Source of the DNA: Nonlabens tegetincola
GTDB lineage: Bacteria > Bacteroidota > Bacteroidia > Flavobacteriales > Flavobacteriaceae
NCBI RefSeq assembly: GCF_002954355.1
Contig: NZ_MQVV01000017.1
Location: 248,001 to 312,000, forward strand
DNA: 64,000 nucleotides
Direction: 5' to 3'
Within the stretch, counting starts at the first letter, position 1. Each line of letters begins with the position of its first letter. A model generated the notes under the pieces. That model saw only the letters and a list, made by a program, of their open reading frames with translations, had not been told where the DNA came from and did no database searches. Below, one piece after another: positions 36,634-45,010 of the stretch. The position numbers and the translations under genes are program-made.

Positions 36634-36641
36634 CAAAAATA
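36634..36641 (-). promoter_or_regulatory. -7 element TATTTTTG for rimO
   Basis: Exact TAnnTTTG match on the minus strand, 8 bp before the rimO ATG. Confidence 0.45.
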
Positions 36642-36716
36642 CGATGAAGTAATGGATATGTTGTTAAAGTAAATTATAGGATAAAATTGTTGTTATTTAG
36701 TTATCTTTAATAATAT

Positions 36717-37601
36717 ATGCGGTATCTTCTTCTCACTTTTCTATTGCTAATATTTACTGGTATAACAACTGCACAAAATCGAACTGTAAGCGGTGTAATA
36801 AGTGATCCTGATGGCCCGATAGGTGGTGCAATCATAACTGTAAAAGGAACAGAAAGATATAGTACGACAAATTTTGATGGATTTTACTCCATCATGGTCA
36901 ATGATGGCGATGTTTTGGTTTTTAGTTATGTAGGTTATGAGAGTCAAGAGGTTAAAGTAGGGTTATTGAATATTATAAACGTAATATTAATTAGCAGCTC
37001 TGAAGAAATAGTGATAGAATGTGGATTGTATCGCACCAATCAAAAAATTAGTTTATTTAAACTAATTAATAACGAATTAATTGGAGTCTCCTACCAGGAT
37101 TATTATCAATTCATTCCAAAAGTAAACTTTGGTATGTCCTTGGGTAGTGATTTTGAAAATGGACTCTTTATAAATGGGTTTATTAGTACTTATATAAAAA
37201 CATCTTCAAGAACCGATCCTTACTATCAGTTTATTGATTTAGACTCAAAATTATTCCGTAATGAATCTTTACAATTCAATTACCACAGTCTAACCCTAGG
37301 GTTTCCGAAGAATTCATCTATATTCAAAAACCACAGCTTATATATAAGATTACCCTATGTGGATTACTCAAATAATCTTAATAATTTTAAAGAGGTTGGA
37401 GTTGGAGTTGGTTTGGCTGGAGAATTGTTTTTAGGTATCGGACACTATACAAACTACGATTACTTTAAAAGTACTAACATATTTTCTACTCAATTTTCAA
37501 GAAGTATCAAAATCGGAGAAGAATATTTTACCGCAATCATTAACTACCAGCACCTTGAACGATTTGAGGAGTTTACAATTGGTCTAGGATATCTATTTTA
37601 A
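36717..37601 (+). CDS. Carboxypeptidase-regulatory-like domain outer-membrane protein
   Basis: 294 residues. A signal peptide (LLIFTGITTAQ) is followed by a CarboxypepD_reg-like domain (NRTVSGVISDPDGPIGGAII, FSYVGYESQEVKV), which usually precedes TonB barrels. Here only ~180 residues follow, with beta-strand character and an aromatic C-terminus (TIGLGYLF). This suggests a small outer-membrane barrel without a plug domain. The stop overlaps the convergent DUF1684 gene by 4 bp. Confidence 0.72.
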   Translation: MRYLLLTFLLLIFTGITTAQNRTVSGVISDPDGPIGGAIITVKGTERYSTTNFDGFYSIMVNDGDVLVFSYVGYESQEVKVGLLNIINVILISSSEEIVIECGLYRTNQKISLFKLINNELIGVSYQDYYQFIPKVNFGMSLGSDFENGLFINGFISTYIKTSSRTDPYYQFIDLDSKLFRNESLQFNYHSLTLGFPKNSSIFKNHSLYIRLPYVDYSNNLNNFKEVGVGVGLAGELFLGIGHYTNYDYFKSTNIFSTQFSRSIKIGEEYFTAIINYQHLERFEEFTIGLGYLF

Positions 37602-38206
37602 AACCTTTTCTTTTTCAAAATTCCCTTTTTCACTCCTGCCTGTAGTTTGGTGTTTAAATGGTTTTCTTTAGGCGGAATAGGACAAGAATATCCATACCTA
37701 TAGGCGCAATAGGGATTGTACGTATTGTTAAAATTGAGAACAACCTTTTTCTTTAATGGAGCTCTTAATTCCAAGTACCTTCCAACCTCATAGGTTTCAT
37801 CACCATTAGTTTGATCAGTAAAATAAAGAGACAAAAAATTGTGATATTCAGGATGATTGCGATATTGTGGCCCATACATGACTAGCAACCTATAACTCTC
37901 TCCTTTTAAATTAAAATCTAAATAACCGTACTTTTCATAATCACTTACTTGATTCATTGTTGTGGTTACTTGAATGGTGGAATCGTCGTCAACAGGAGTG
38001 AAATTTGCCTCAACTACATATTCCGGGTCGTAAGGGTAGTATTTCAACGCAACAAATTCCTTTTTATCATCCTGTGATAATGGTGATTTATCACCAGATT
38101 TAAAAATTGCATTTTGCTTTTTTCTAAATTCAATAGTTTGTTGTCTATAATCAGGTGATTGAGAAAACAGACATAGGAATCCTATAAATATTAGTATATG
38201 TTTCAT
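37598..38206 (-). CDS. DUF1684 protein
   Basis: Start ATG 38206 (MKHILIFIGFLCLFSQSPDY) leaves an 8-bp gap to the gene upstream and gives a signal peptide; 202 residues. DUF1684 hallmarks: LDFNLKGESYRLLVMYGP, VGRYLELRAP, and the C-terminal FNNTYNPYCAYRYGYSCPIP then PPKENHLNTKLQAG. Function unknown. It forms a run with the small membrane protein and the amidase. Confidence 0.87.
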   Translation of the reverse strand: MKHILIFIGFLCLFSQSPDYRQQTIEFRKKQNAIFKSGDKSPLSQDDKKEFVALKYYPYDPEYVVEANFTPVDDDSTIQVTTTMNQVSDYEKYGYLDFNLKGESYRLLVMYGPQYRNHPEYHNFLSLYFTDQTNGDETYEVGRYLELRAPLKKKVVLNFNNTYNPYCAYRYGYSCPIPPKENHLNTKLQAGVKKGILKKKRF

Positions 38207-38214
38207 AGAATTAA

Positions 38215-38544
38215 TCAAAAAGTGGCGTAAACCCAATTTGCAATTTCTTGATACGCAAATCTACAAGCTAGAATTACCGCAATAAGAAATAATGTAACCA
38301 CCCAAGATTGTTTCTTAAGCCATAAAGTTACCACACTAATAAGTAAAACAACAGCGTGAATTGCAGCTATAAAATATACTGGTGTGTATAAGTTATCTGG
38401 CATGAGTACGTTGGACTCTCTTTCGCCCGTTAAAAAAGGAACTATGGAAGTAATTATATAAAATGCAGCGTAAAAAGCTACTATTTTGGTAGTTATATTT
38501 AATCCTTTTGGAGTAAATAAAACAGATTGATTTTCTTGACTCAT
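38215..38544 (-). CDS. Small membrane protein
   Basis: ATG 38544 (MSQENQSVLFTPKGLNITTK) gives 109 residues with three hydrophobic segments (VAFYAAFYIITSIVPFL; FIAAIHAVVLLISVVTLWL; VVTLFLIAVILACRFAY). No family recognised. It lies 9 bp after the amidase gene on the same strand. Confidence 0.7.
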   Translation of the reverse strand: MSQENQSVLFTPKGLNITTKIVAFYAAFYIITSIVPFLTGERESNVLMPDNLYTPVYFIAAIHAVVLLISVVTLWLKKQSWVVTLFLIAVILACRFAYQEIANWVYATF

Positions 38545-38553
38545 ATATTTCAA

Positions 38554-40152
38554 TTAATAACCTTTGGGCGCTTGTCTATGGTTGGTTGCTTTTTCATAAG
38601 CTGCTGCCCACTTGAACAACAAGGCATCCTCTTCGGTAGGTGCAATAAATGTTAAACCGTATGGTTGTCCTGAGTCGTCATATCCCATAGAAACTGTCAT
38701 GGCAGGAAAAAATGCTACAGCTGCTTGTGCCGCAGTGTAATTATTAATGGAAAGAAAACCATCGAGGTTGTTTTTTCTTGTATAATAATAAAAATAATCT
38801 TGAGTTGCCGTGGTAAGCTTTCTTTTAAGGCTTTGCAAATCCTCTTCACTCATTAAATCTTTTTTGATCATATTGTCGAATAAGCGTTGACCATAAGGCA
38901 TGGTTTTCACCGAGTCGATTTTATTAAAATTCACTAAGCGTTCTAAATCATATCCACGATACGATTGGTTTGCATATCCCGTAAAATAGTTAGGCAAATC
39001 CCGTTTCATATCCTGATCAAGTAAGCTTATAAAACCGTCTAATGAAACATCCTTTTCTTCTAGAATCACTACAGTTGCCCCTAAACTCTCTATATCCTTA
39101 ATAGCCTGTGAAAACAATGAGTTCTCTTGAAAGCCAGCAAAAACACCAAAACGTTTTCCTTTTAAACTAGATTCATATAATCCAGCGATTTCCTTTTTAG
39201 ATATTACTTCTACATTTTGAGTCATAGCATTAAGTAGGATTGCATTGTCCATGACATTCTTGGCCATAGGACCGGCAGTATCTAAATAACTAGAAATAGG
39301 TACAATACCGCTTCCGCTTAGTGTTCCTACTGTAGGTTTGTATCCCACGAGCGCGTGTTGCGAGGATGGTGATAATATACTTCCTGCCGTTTCAGAGCCT
39401 ATTGCAACCGCTGCAAAATTTGCAGCAACGCTAGCGCCACTACCACTACTTGATCCACCTGTATCAAATTTTCTAGGCCCATATGGATTTAATGTTTGTC
39501 CACCAACGGCGCTCCAACCACTAGGACAATCACCGCAAAAGTAATAGGCCCATTCACTCAGGTTTGCTTTACCTAGAATAACCGCACCTTCTTCCTTAAG
39601 TCTTGTAATAATTTTTGCATCTCGTGCGTCATTTTCAAGCAATGCAACTGCACCAGCTGTAGTGGCAATTCCCGATACATTGATGTTATCCTTAACTAGA
39701 ACAGGAATACCCCACATACTATATTGAATATCTAGCGCGGTTCCTTTATCCTTTAATTGAGAGTCTGCCTTTTTTGCTTGCTCGATAGCCTCAGGATTAA
39801 TTCGGATTACGGAATTGATCGCTTTTTTATTAAGACGGTCGTACTCGTAAATACGACTTAAATAATACAGTGTAAGTTGTTCATAGGTAAACTTTCCTTC
39901 TGCGATGGCAGTATGAATTTCAGGAATTGATTTTTCAAGGACGTATGGACCTATTAATGTTGAGGACTTCTTTCCTATCTCGCTTTCGCGAAAGCGTAAT
40001 ACCTCATCCAGTACACCTTCAAACACGTCTTGTTTTGAAATATACTGGCTATCAATTACCTTGAATTCTCTGAAATCATCTTTTTTCTTGCTTACATCAG
40101 TGGATTGACACGCTGCAAGCACAGCCAAAAAGAAAATTGAAAAATACCTCAT
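38554..40152 (-). CDS. Amidase-family lipoprotein
   Basis: ATG 40152 (MRYFSIFFLAVLAAC) gives 532 residues with lipobox LAAC. The amidase signature is complete: catalytic Lys in IPVLVKDNINVSG, the Gly/Ser block FDTGGSSSGSGASVAANFAA, and AIGSETAGSILSPSS with the nucleophile Ser. It is a peptide- or amide-hydrolysing amidase on the envelope side, unlike the soluble GatA. Palindrome copy gives LRFRESEIGK near the N-terminus. Confidence 0.92.
   Translation of the reverse strand: MRYFSIFFLAVLAACQSTDVSKKKDDFREFKVIDSQYISKQDVFEGVLDEVLRFRESEIGKKSSTLIGPYVLEKSIPEIHTAIAEGKFTYEQLTLYYLSRIYEYDRLNKKAINSVIRINPEAIEQAKKADSQLKDKGTALDIQYSMWGIPVLVKDNINVSGIATTAGAVALLENDARDAKIITRLKEEGAVILGKANLSEWAYYFCGDCPSGWSAVGGQTLNPYGPRKFDTGGSSSGSGASVAANFAAVAIGSETAGSILSPSSQHALVGYKPTVGTLSGSGIVPISSYLDTAGPMAKNVMDNAILLNAMTQNVEVISKKEIAGLYESSLKGKRFGVFAGFQENSLFSQAIKDIESLGATVVILEEKDVSLDGFISLLDQDMKRDLPNYFTGYANQSYRGYDLERLVNFNKIDSVKTMPYGQRLFDNMIKKDLMSEEDLQSLKRKLTTATQDYFYYYTRKNNLDGFLSINNYTAAQAAVAFFPAMTVSMGYDDSGQPYGLTFIAPTEEDALLFKWAAAYEKATNHRQAPKGY
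39981..39996. repeat. 16-bp palindrome, copy 8
   Basis: Perfect copy inside the amidase gene, read as RFRES. Confidence 0.95.
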
Positions 40153-40210
40153 CTTTGAAAATTTGCTTAAAAATAGCAAACTATCGATAAACAAGATATT
40201 TTGAATGTAG

Positions 40211-41167
40211 TTACTGTTTAAAGAAGCTATCTACAAACTCAACTTTATTGAAGACTTGTAAATCATCCATGCCTTCACCTACACCTATATAGCGCACGGG
40301 TATTTGAAATTGATCTGAAATACCTATTACCACACCACCTTTTGCAGTACCATCTAACTTAGTAACAGCAAGTGAAGTAACCTCGGTAGCAGCGGTGAAT
40401 TGTTTTGCCTGCTCAAAAGCATTTTGACCGGTTGACCCGTCCAAGACGAGCATGACGTCGTGAGGCGCATTAGGCAGCACCTTTTGCATAACTCGTTTAA
40501 TTTTACTGAGCTCGTTCATCAGGTTGACCTTATTGTGCAGTCGTCCAGCGGTATCTAGTAAAACCACATCAGCATTTTGAGCTACGGCACTTTGTAGGGT
40601 ATCAAAAGCAACACTGGCAGGATCACTACCCATCGCTTGTTTTACAATCTCTACTCCTACTCTATTTGCCCAAATATCTAATTGATCGACTGCAGCAGCT
40701 CTAAATGTATCTCCTGCTCCTAGTACGACCTTTTTACCTTTTTGTTTAAACTGGTGTGCCAGTTTTCCAATTGTAGTGGTTTTTCCTACACCATTAACTC
40801 CAACAATCATGATAACATATGGACCATCAGTGTTTGGAATAGTGAAGTCTGTGGCATCACCATAATTGACCTCGCTCATTAATCCAGCGATTTCTTCTCG
40901 CAGGATTGAATTAAGTTCTGAGGTGCCTAGGTACTTATCTCTAGCTACTCGTTCTTCAATACGATCAATTATTTTTACCGTAGTCGCCACGCCTACATCA
41001 CTAGATATAAGTACATCTTCTAGATCATCTAGAACATCCTCATCTACCTTTGATTTACCTGCAACGGCTTTACCTAATTTATCAAAGAAACTGGATTTTG
41101 ATTTCTCAAGACCTTTGTCTAAAGTTTCTTTTTTTTCTTTATTGAATATCTTTTTGAAAAAACTCAT
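40211..41167 (-). CDS. ftsY: Signal recognition particle receptor FtsY
   Basis: 318 residues. A short Lys-rich N-terminus precedes the N domain. The G domain has VGVNGVGKTTTIGKLAHQF (P-loop), GDTFRAAAVDQL, LLDTAGRLHNK and VTKLDGTAKGGVVIGI. It targets ribosome-SRP complexes to the membrane. A TAACTTTG -7 element lies 20 bp before the ATG. Its start is divided from paaY by ~100 bp. Confidence 0.97.
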   Translation of the reverse strand: MSFFKKIFNKEKKETLDKGLEKSKSSFFDKLGKAVAGKSKVDEDVLDDLEDVLISSDVGVATTVKIIDRIEERVARDKYLGTSELNSILREEIAGLMSEVNYGDATDFTIPNTDGPYVIMIVGVNGVGKTTTIGKLAHQFKQKGKKVVLGAGDTFRAAAVDQLDIWANRVGVEIVKQAMGSDPASVAFDTLQSAVAQNADVVLLDTAGRLHNKVNLMNELSKIKRVMQKVLPNAPHDVMLVLDGSTGQNAFEQAKQFTAATEVTSLAVTKLDGTAKGGVVIGISDQFQIPVRYIGVGEGMDDLQVFNKVEFVDSFFKQ

Positions 41168-41187
41168 TAGTAGCTAATTGGTAAATG

Positions 41188-41195
41188 CAAAGTTA
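41188..41195 (-). promoter_or_regulatory. -7 element TAACTTTG for ftsY
   Basis: Exact TAnnTTTG match on the minus strand, 20 bp before the ftsY ATG. Confidence 0.5.
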
Positions 41196-41265
41196 CACAA
41201 GTATATAGAGTTAATAAGTGCTTCTTTTTAGGAATTATAGAATAGCCAGTATGGCTGATTTAGCA

Positions 41266-41862
41266 TTATGATTTTTTAATCTCCTGAAGTGTTTTATAAA
41301 AGTCCTCTTGAACAGGTCTATTTTTAGGTAATTCTCTTAAAGGTTCCACTTGTCCCATCGTATCGTGACAATCATTTGGCAATTGCTGGTACAATCTAGT
41401 TCCTGCTGTTTTCCAATCTATCATTTGATCACTAACGTCTTTGATTTTTTTTGCAGGATTACCGACAATCAAACTACGCGGTTCAAAAATAGATTCTGCC
41501 TTTACAAAGCTCATAGCTCCTACTATACATTCATCGCCTATGACAGCATCATCCATGATGACACTATTCATCCCTATTAAACAATTACGACCTAAATTAG
41601 CTCCATGAATGACCGCGCCGTGTCCTACATGTGCGCTTTCGCGAAAGCGGATACTTTTACCAGGAAACATGTGCACCGTACAATTTTCTTGTACGTTAAC
41701 ACCATCTTCCAAAATGATTTCACCCCAGTCACCACGTATTACCGCACTAGGGCCTACGTAACAATTTTTACCTATGATAACATTGCCTATGACAGTTGCT
41801 TGAGGATGAACAAAACTACTCTCGTGTATGACAGGAATGTGACCTTTAAAAGAATAAATCAT
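41266..41862 (-). CDS. paaY: PaaY thioesterase (gamma-carbonic anhydrase fold)
   Basis: 198 residues, the length of E. coli PaaY (196). Left-handed beta-helix hexapeptide repeats carry the metal-ligand His (VHMFPG, AHVGHGAVIHG). PaaY-specific wording is kept, including IPVIHESSFVHP and GQVEPLRELPKNR. PaaY hydrolyses dead-end CoA thioesters of the phenylacetate path. The gene overlaps the S41-like protein by 4 bp. The palindrome encodes SIRFRESAHVG in the loop before the metal-binding strands. Confidence 0.88.
   Translation of the reverse strand: MIYSFKGHIPVIHESSFVHPQATVIGNVIIGKNCYVGPSAVIRGDWGEIILEDGVNVQENCTVHMFPGKSIRFRESAHVGHGAVIHGANLGRNCLIGMNSVIMDDAVIGDECIVGAMSFVKAESIFEPRSLIVGNPAKKIKDVSDQMIDWKTAGTRLYQQLPNDCHDTMGQVEPLRELPKNRPVQEDFYKTLQEIKKS
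41634..41649. repeat. 16-bp palindrome, copy 9
   Basis: Perfect copy inside paaY, read as RFRES. Confidence 0.95.
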
Positions 41863-43070
41863 TGATTTTCTATATACTTTAAGGTCTGTTCTATCCAGTC
41901 CTCGTTGTTATTAAGTGACACGTCAACAGGCACTCCTCTACTTTCAAATTCATAAAACTCATTGAATTTTAGGTCGGACAAATAAAATGAATAACAATTA
42001 TCGCCTATTATAATTAAATCTCCATAATTCAAACCATAAGCAATTACTCCCATGGACCTGTCACCTAATACTGTACCATTTTTTAATTCACCTATGAAAT
42101 GAGTTGTTTGTTCTGCATTGCTTCCAGACTTACCGTTTACAAGAACATATATATTGTTGCGTTTTGCATACTTTTTGATGGCCTTTCTCAATGGTTTACC
42201 TATTTGATCTGTACCACCACCATTATTGCGCAAATCGATGATAAGGTGATTTACTTCTAAATTTGGAAAAATATCATCTATAAACTTATTTGCTACTGCT
42301 ACATTATCATTGGCCCAACTGAACGTAGCAATACGCATATAACCAACCTTTTTATTTAAAGGTTTGTAATAAAAAAGGCTATCACTTTCTGGTGCATTAT
42401 AATGGTATGGCTGTGTTTTATCTTTATAAATACCGTAGAAAACGAATCTCCCGTTAACTACTCTTTCTGCTCTAGAGCTTGCAAACAGTGAAAAATCGGA
42501 TTTTATAAAGGATATCCTAAACTTATCTCCCAGAGAAGGAATTAATTCAAAAAATTGCATACCTGGTTCCCAATGGTCCATTTGGGTTTTTAATAATATT
42601 CCTAGGTATTTATCTTGATCTTTCACAACCCCAAAGGTGGAACCTTCACTATAATATACGCCTTCAATATCTTCAAATGGCTTCTGGTTGAGCTCAGTTT
42701 TAAGAGCATTTAAATCACCTTGATAGCGCGGAAGATTTTTGTAAAAAATAGAATTCTTAATGTTTATGGTATCAGAAATTCCAGTACCACGTACTCTACT
42801 ATGTTCATCTCTTATTACATCTTTTAAATCTGTAATTTTTATGAAACATTCCCAGTGAGTAGTATTTGAATCAACTTCTGCTAATAGAACATTTAACTTA
42901 GCTGTATAAGCTTCCTCGACCTTTCTATCCTTTGTCTGTTGTTTATAAGAAATGGTTTGTTTGTATTTTTCTGCAAACTCATTCAGCGATGTTTTACAAT
43001 CACAGTTTTGAGCCTTACCGCTCAGGATAGCCGTAAAAACGAAAAGAAAAGAAAGGTAAATTGCCCTCAT
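41859..43070 (-). CDS. S41-family peptidase-like protein
   Basis: ATG 43070 (MRAIYLSFLFVFTAILSGKA) gives 403 residues with a signal peptide. The C-terminal part resembles S41 peptidases: VGYMRIATFSW, HLIIDLRNNGGGTDQIGKPL and GKSGSNAEQTTHFIGE, where the Ser of SNAE aligns with the S41 nucleophile, then VLGDRSMGVIAYG. Substrate unknown. It lies between the enoyl-CoA hydratase and paaY, sharing 4 bp with paaY. Confidence 0.8.
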   Translation of the reverse strand: MRAIYLSFLFVFTAILSGKAQNCDCKTSLNEFAEKYKQTISYKQQTKDRKVEEAYTAKLNVLLAEVDSNTTHWECFIKITDLKDVIRDEHSRVRGTGISDTINIKNSIFYKNLPRYQGDLNALKTELNQKPFEDIEGVYYSEGSTFGVVKDQDKYLGILLKTQMDHWEPGMQFFELIPSLGDKFRISFIKSDFSLFASSRAERVVNGRFVFYGIYKDKTQPYHYNAPESDSLFYYKPLNKKVGYMRIATFSWANDNVAVANKFIDDIFPNLEVNHLIIDLRNNGGGTDQIGKPLRKAIKKYAKRNNIYVLVNGKSGSNAEQTTHFIGELKNGTVLGDRSMGVIAYGLNYGDLIIIGDNCYSFYLSDLKFNEFYEFESRGVPVDVSLNNNEDWIEQTLKYIENQ

Positions 43071-43081
43071 TACCAAATTAT

Positions 43082-43834
43082 TTACTTAAACCTTTTTAAT
43101 GTTTCTTTTGTAAATTCACTCAATACCAATCGCCCAGAGATTTTAGCTCTTTCAATCAATAAAGTATCCCAGTCTTCACAACCTGTCCAAAACATTTTTT
43201 TCATTTCGGCCATGGCATCTGGATTATAAGTCGCTAGATGTTGCGCAAATTTTAGCACTGCCTCATCCATCTCTTCAGTAGATTCATAAACATGAGCAAA
43301 TAAACCGTTATCTTTTGCCCATTGCGGTGAATAGAATTCATTAGCATTAATAGCAATCTGGCTCATACCGGTTAAACCTAATTTACGCTCTACTGCTGGC
43401 CCTACTACAAAAGGACCTATACCTATATTAAGTTCACTTAGTTTTATAGCAGCATATTGAGTGGCAAAACAATAATCGGTAGCAGCAGCTACTCCTACTC
43501 CACCACCAACAGTTTTCCCTTGTACACGCCCAATGATGAATTTGGGACATTTTCGCATGGCGTTAATTACATTAGCAAAACCACTAAAAAATTCCAGACC
43601 TTGCTCCTTATTTTCAATTGCAACCAATTCTTTAAAACTGGCACCTGCACAAAACGTTCTCGCTCCACCAGACTTCAAAATAATCACTTTGGTTTCTTCA
43701 TCTTTACCTGCGTCTTCTATTGATTGTGCAAGATTTGCAAGCACATCACTAGGTAATGAATTGTGTGCTGGGTGAAAAAACTCAATAGTTGTAATCCCAT
43801 TATCAGTTTGAGATGTTACGTAAGGTGCGGTCAT
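43082..43834 (-). CDS. Enoyl-CoA hydratase/isomerase, paaF candidate
   Basis: ATG 43834 (MTAPYVTSQTDNGITTIEFF) gives 250 residues of crotonase fold. The oxyanion loops are seen in GARTFCAGASFKEL and IIGRVQGKTVGGGVGVAAAT, with SELNIGIGPFVVGP where a catalytic Glu is expected. In paa clusters the corresponding enzyme hydrates 2,3-dehydroadipyl-CoA (PaaF). Assignment to PaaF is by context only. Confidence 0.78.
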   Translation of the reverse strand: MTAPYVTSQTDNGITTIEFFHPAHNSLPSDVLANLAQSIEDAGKDEETKVIILKSGGARTFCAGASFKELVAIENKEQGLEFFSGFANVINAMRKCPKFIIGRVQGKTVGGGVGVAAATDYCFATQYAAIKLSELNIGIGPFVVGPAVERKLGLTGMSQIAINANEFYSPQWAKDNGLFAHVYESTEEMDEAVLKFAQHLATYNPDAMAEMKKMFWTGCEDWDTLLIERAKISGRLVLSEFTKETLKRFK

Positions 43835-43902
43835 AATTTTCAATACTTTATTTGTAATTCAAATCTAAGATTTCTTTGGCGTTTTTATAAAGATATAACC
43901 AT

Positions 43903-43930
43903 AAAAAAGCCTCTTGTTTACACAAGAGGC
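43903..43930 (-). terminator. Terminator after the OmpA gene
   Basis: Stem GCCTCTTG / CAAGAGGC with a 6-nt loop, followed on the minus strand by six T. It ends the OmpA-family transcript. Confidence 0.85.
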
Positions 43931-43957
43931 ATAACATTTTCTGTTATTGTTAAACGA

Positions 43958-44818
43958 TTAGTCGTTAGTTCTATCTACTGCCGCTACTTCACTTTCTAAT
44001 AAAGCAAAAAATTTGTCTAGATTAGGCATAATTACGATTTGTGTACGTCTATTTTTAGCCATGTTTTCTCTACTATCATTTGCTACTACTGGATCATAAC
44101 TTCCTCGACCTGCAACAATTAATTGATCAGGCGAAACATTAAATTTGTTTTCTAATCTTCTTACAATTGATGCGCTACGCTCGGTACTCAGGTCCCAATT
44201 GTCTTTAATATAACTTCCTTCTTTTACTGTTCTACTATCTGTATGACCAACTATAAGAACTTCTAACGATGGCTCACTGTTCACTACTTGTGCAATTCGA
44301 TTTAAAATACCATCTGCATCTTTACCTATTCTGTAACTACTGTCTTTGAATAACATGTCGTCATCAATATCTATCATTACAACGGTTTCATCAACCGATA
44401 CATTTAAATCTGAATTTTCAGGTAGCCCAGAAAGCTTTTTGGACATGTTGTGAGCAATAGCGACATTAAGAGAATCTTTTAAAGTGGTTGCTCCGGCTAG
44501 TTTTGCCGCTGGCACATCTTTCAAAGTTGCCCTCATCGCTTTTTTGTTGTTTTCAGACATAACTAGATCACCGTTATCCTGTGAAACTAACATCCCATCC
44601 TTCTCTGTTTTGAGAGAAGCAATCTTGGCATTGTATCGATCCACTCGCATTTCTATTTCATTCATGCGATTTTCTAATTGTTCTTTTTCAACTCGTGTTT
44701 TTTGAAGTTGAGATACAGTGGTGTTGTACTGTGATTCTAGCTCGGTGTATTTCTTTTTTGAAACACAGCTCGTTGTTAACAGAACTACTCCTGTAGCAAT
44801 AAAAATTTTCTTGATCAT
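43958..44818 (-). CDS. OmpA-family lipoprotein
   Basis: 286 residues with lipobox TTSC. A coiled coil (about residues 24-75) connects to a C-terminal OmpA/Pal-type peptidoglycan-binding domain: VLIVGHTDSRTVKEG, DLSTERSASIVRRL, LIVAGRGSYDPVV, KNRRTQIVI. It probably links the outer membrane to peptidoglycan. Two AATCAA-N4-TTGATT sites lie ~90-140 bp upstream. Confidence 0.92.
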   Translation of the reverse strand: MIKKIFIATGVVLLTTSCVSKKKYTELESQYNTTVSQLQKTRVEKEQLENRMNEIEMRVDRYNAKIASLKTEKDGMLVSQDNGDLVMSENNKKAMRATLKDVPAAKLAGATTLKDSLNVAIAHNMSKKLSGLPENSDLNVSVDETVVMIDIDDDMLFKDSSYRIGKDADGILNRIAQVVNSEPSLEVLIVGHTDSRTVKEGSYIKDNWDLSTERSASIVRRLENKFNVSPDQLIVAGRGSYDPVVANDSRENMAKNRRTQIVIMPNLDKFFALLESEVAAVDRTND

Positions 44819-44908
44819 AACTTATTTATTTGATAGCAACATAATGTGATGATCAAACGAATAGTATATAGAAAAGCTTAAAGTGTCGTTAAACAATTTA
44901 TAAACACT

Positions 44909-44955
44909 AATCAATGTGTTGATTTACAGTTATTTAAAATCAATACGTTGATTTA
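44909..44955. promoter_or_regulatory. Tandem AATCAA-N4-TTGATT inverted repeats
   Basis: Two near-identical 18-bp sites, 44909-44926 and 44938-44955, each with perfect 6-bp arms and a TTTA-like tail, spaced 29 bp start to start. They lie between paaZ and the OmpA gene, upstream of the latter. This looks like a double operator; the regulator is unknown. Confidence 0.55.
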
Positions 44956-45010
44956 ATACAATTGTTAATTAATTATATAAATTAAGAGTTACTTAAGAAC
45001 CACGTAGTCT

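Noticed and set aside
43082-43834. Assigning the crotonase confidently to paaF
   Set aside because: Context supports it, but the second catalytic Glu is not obvious, so the symbol was left out.
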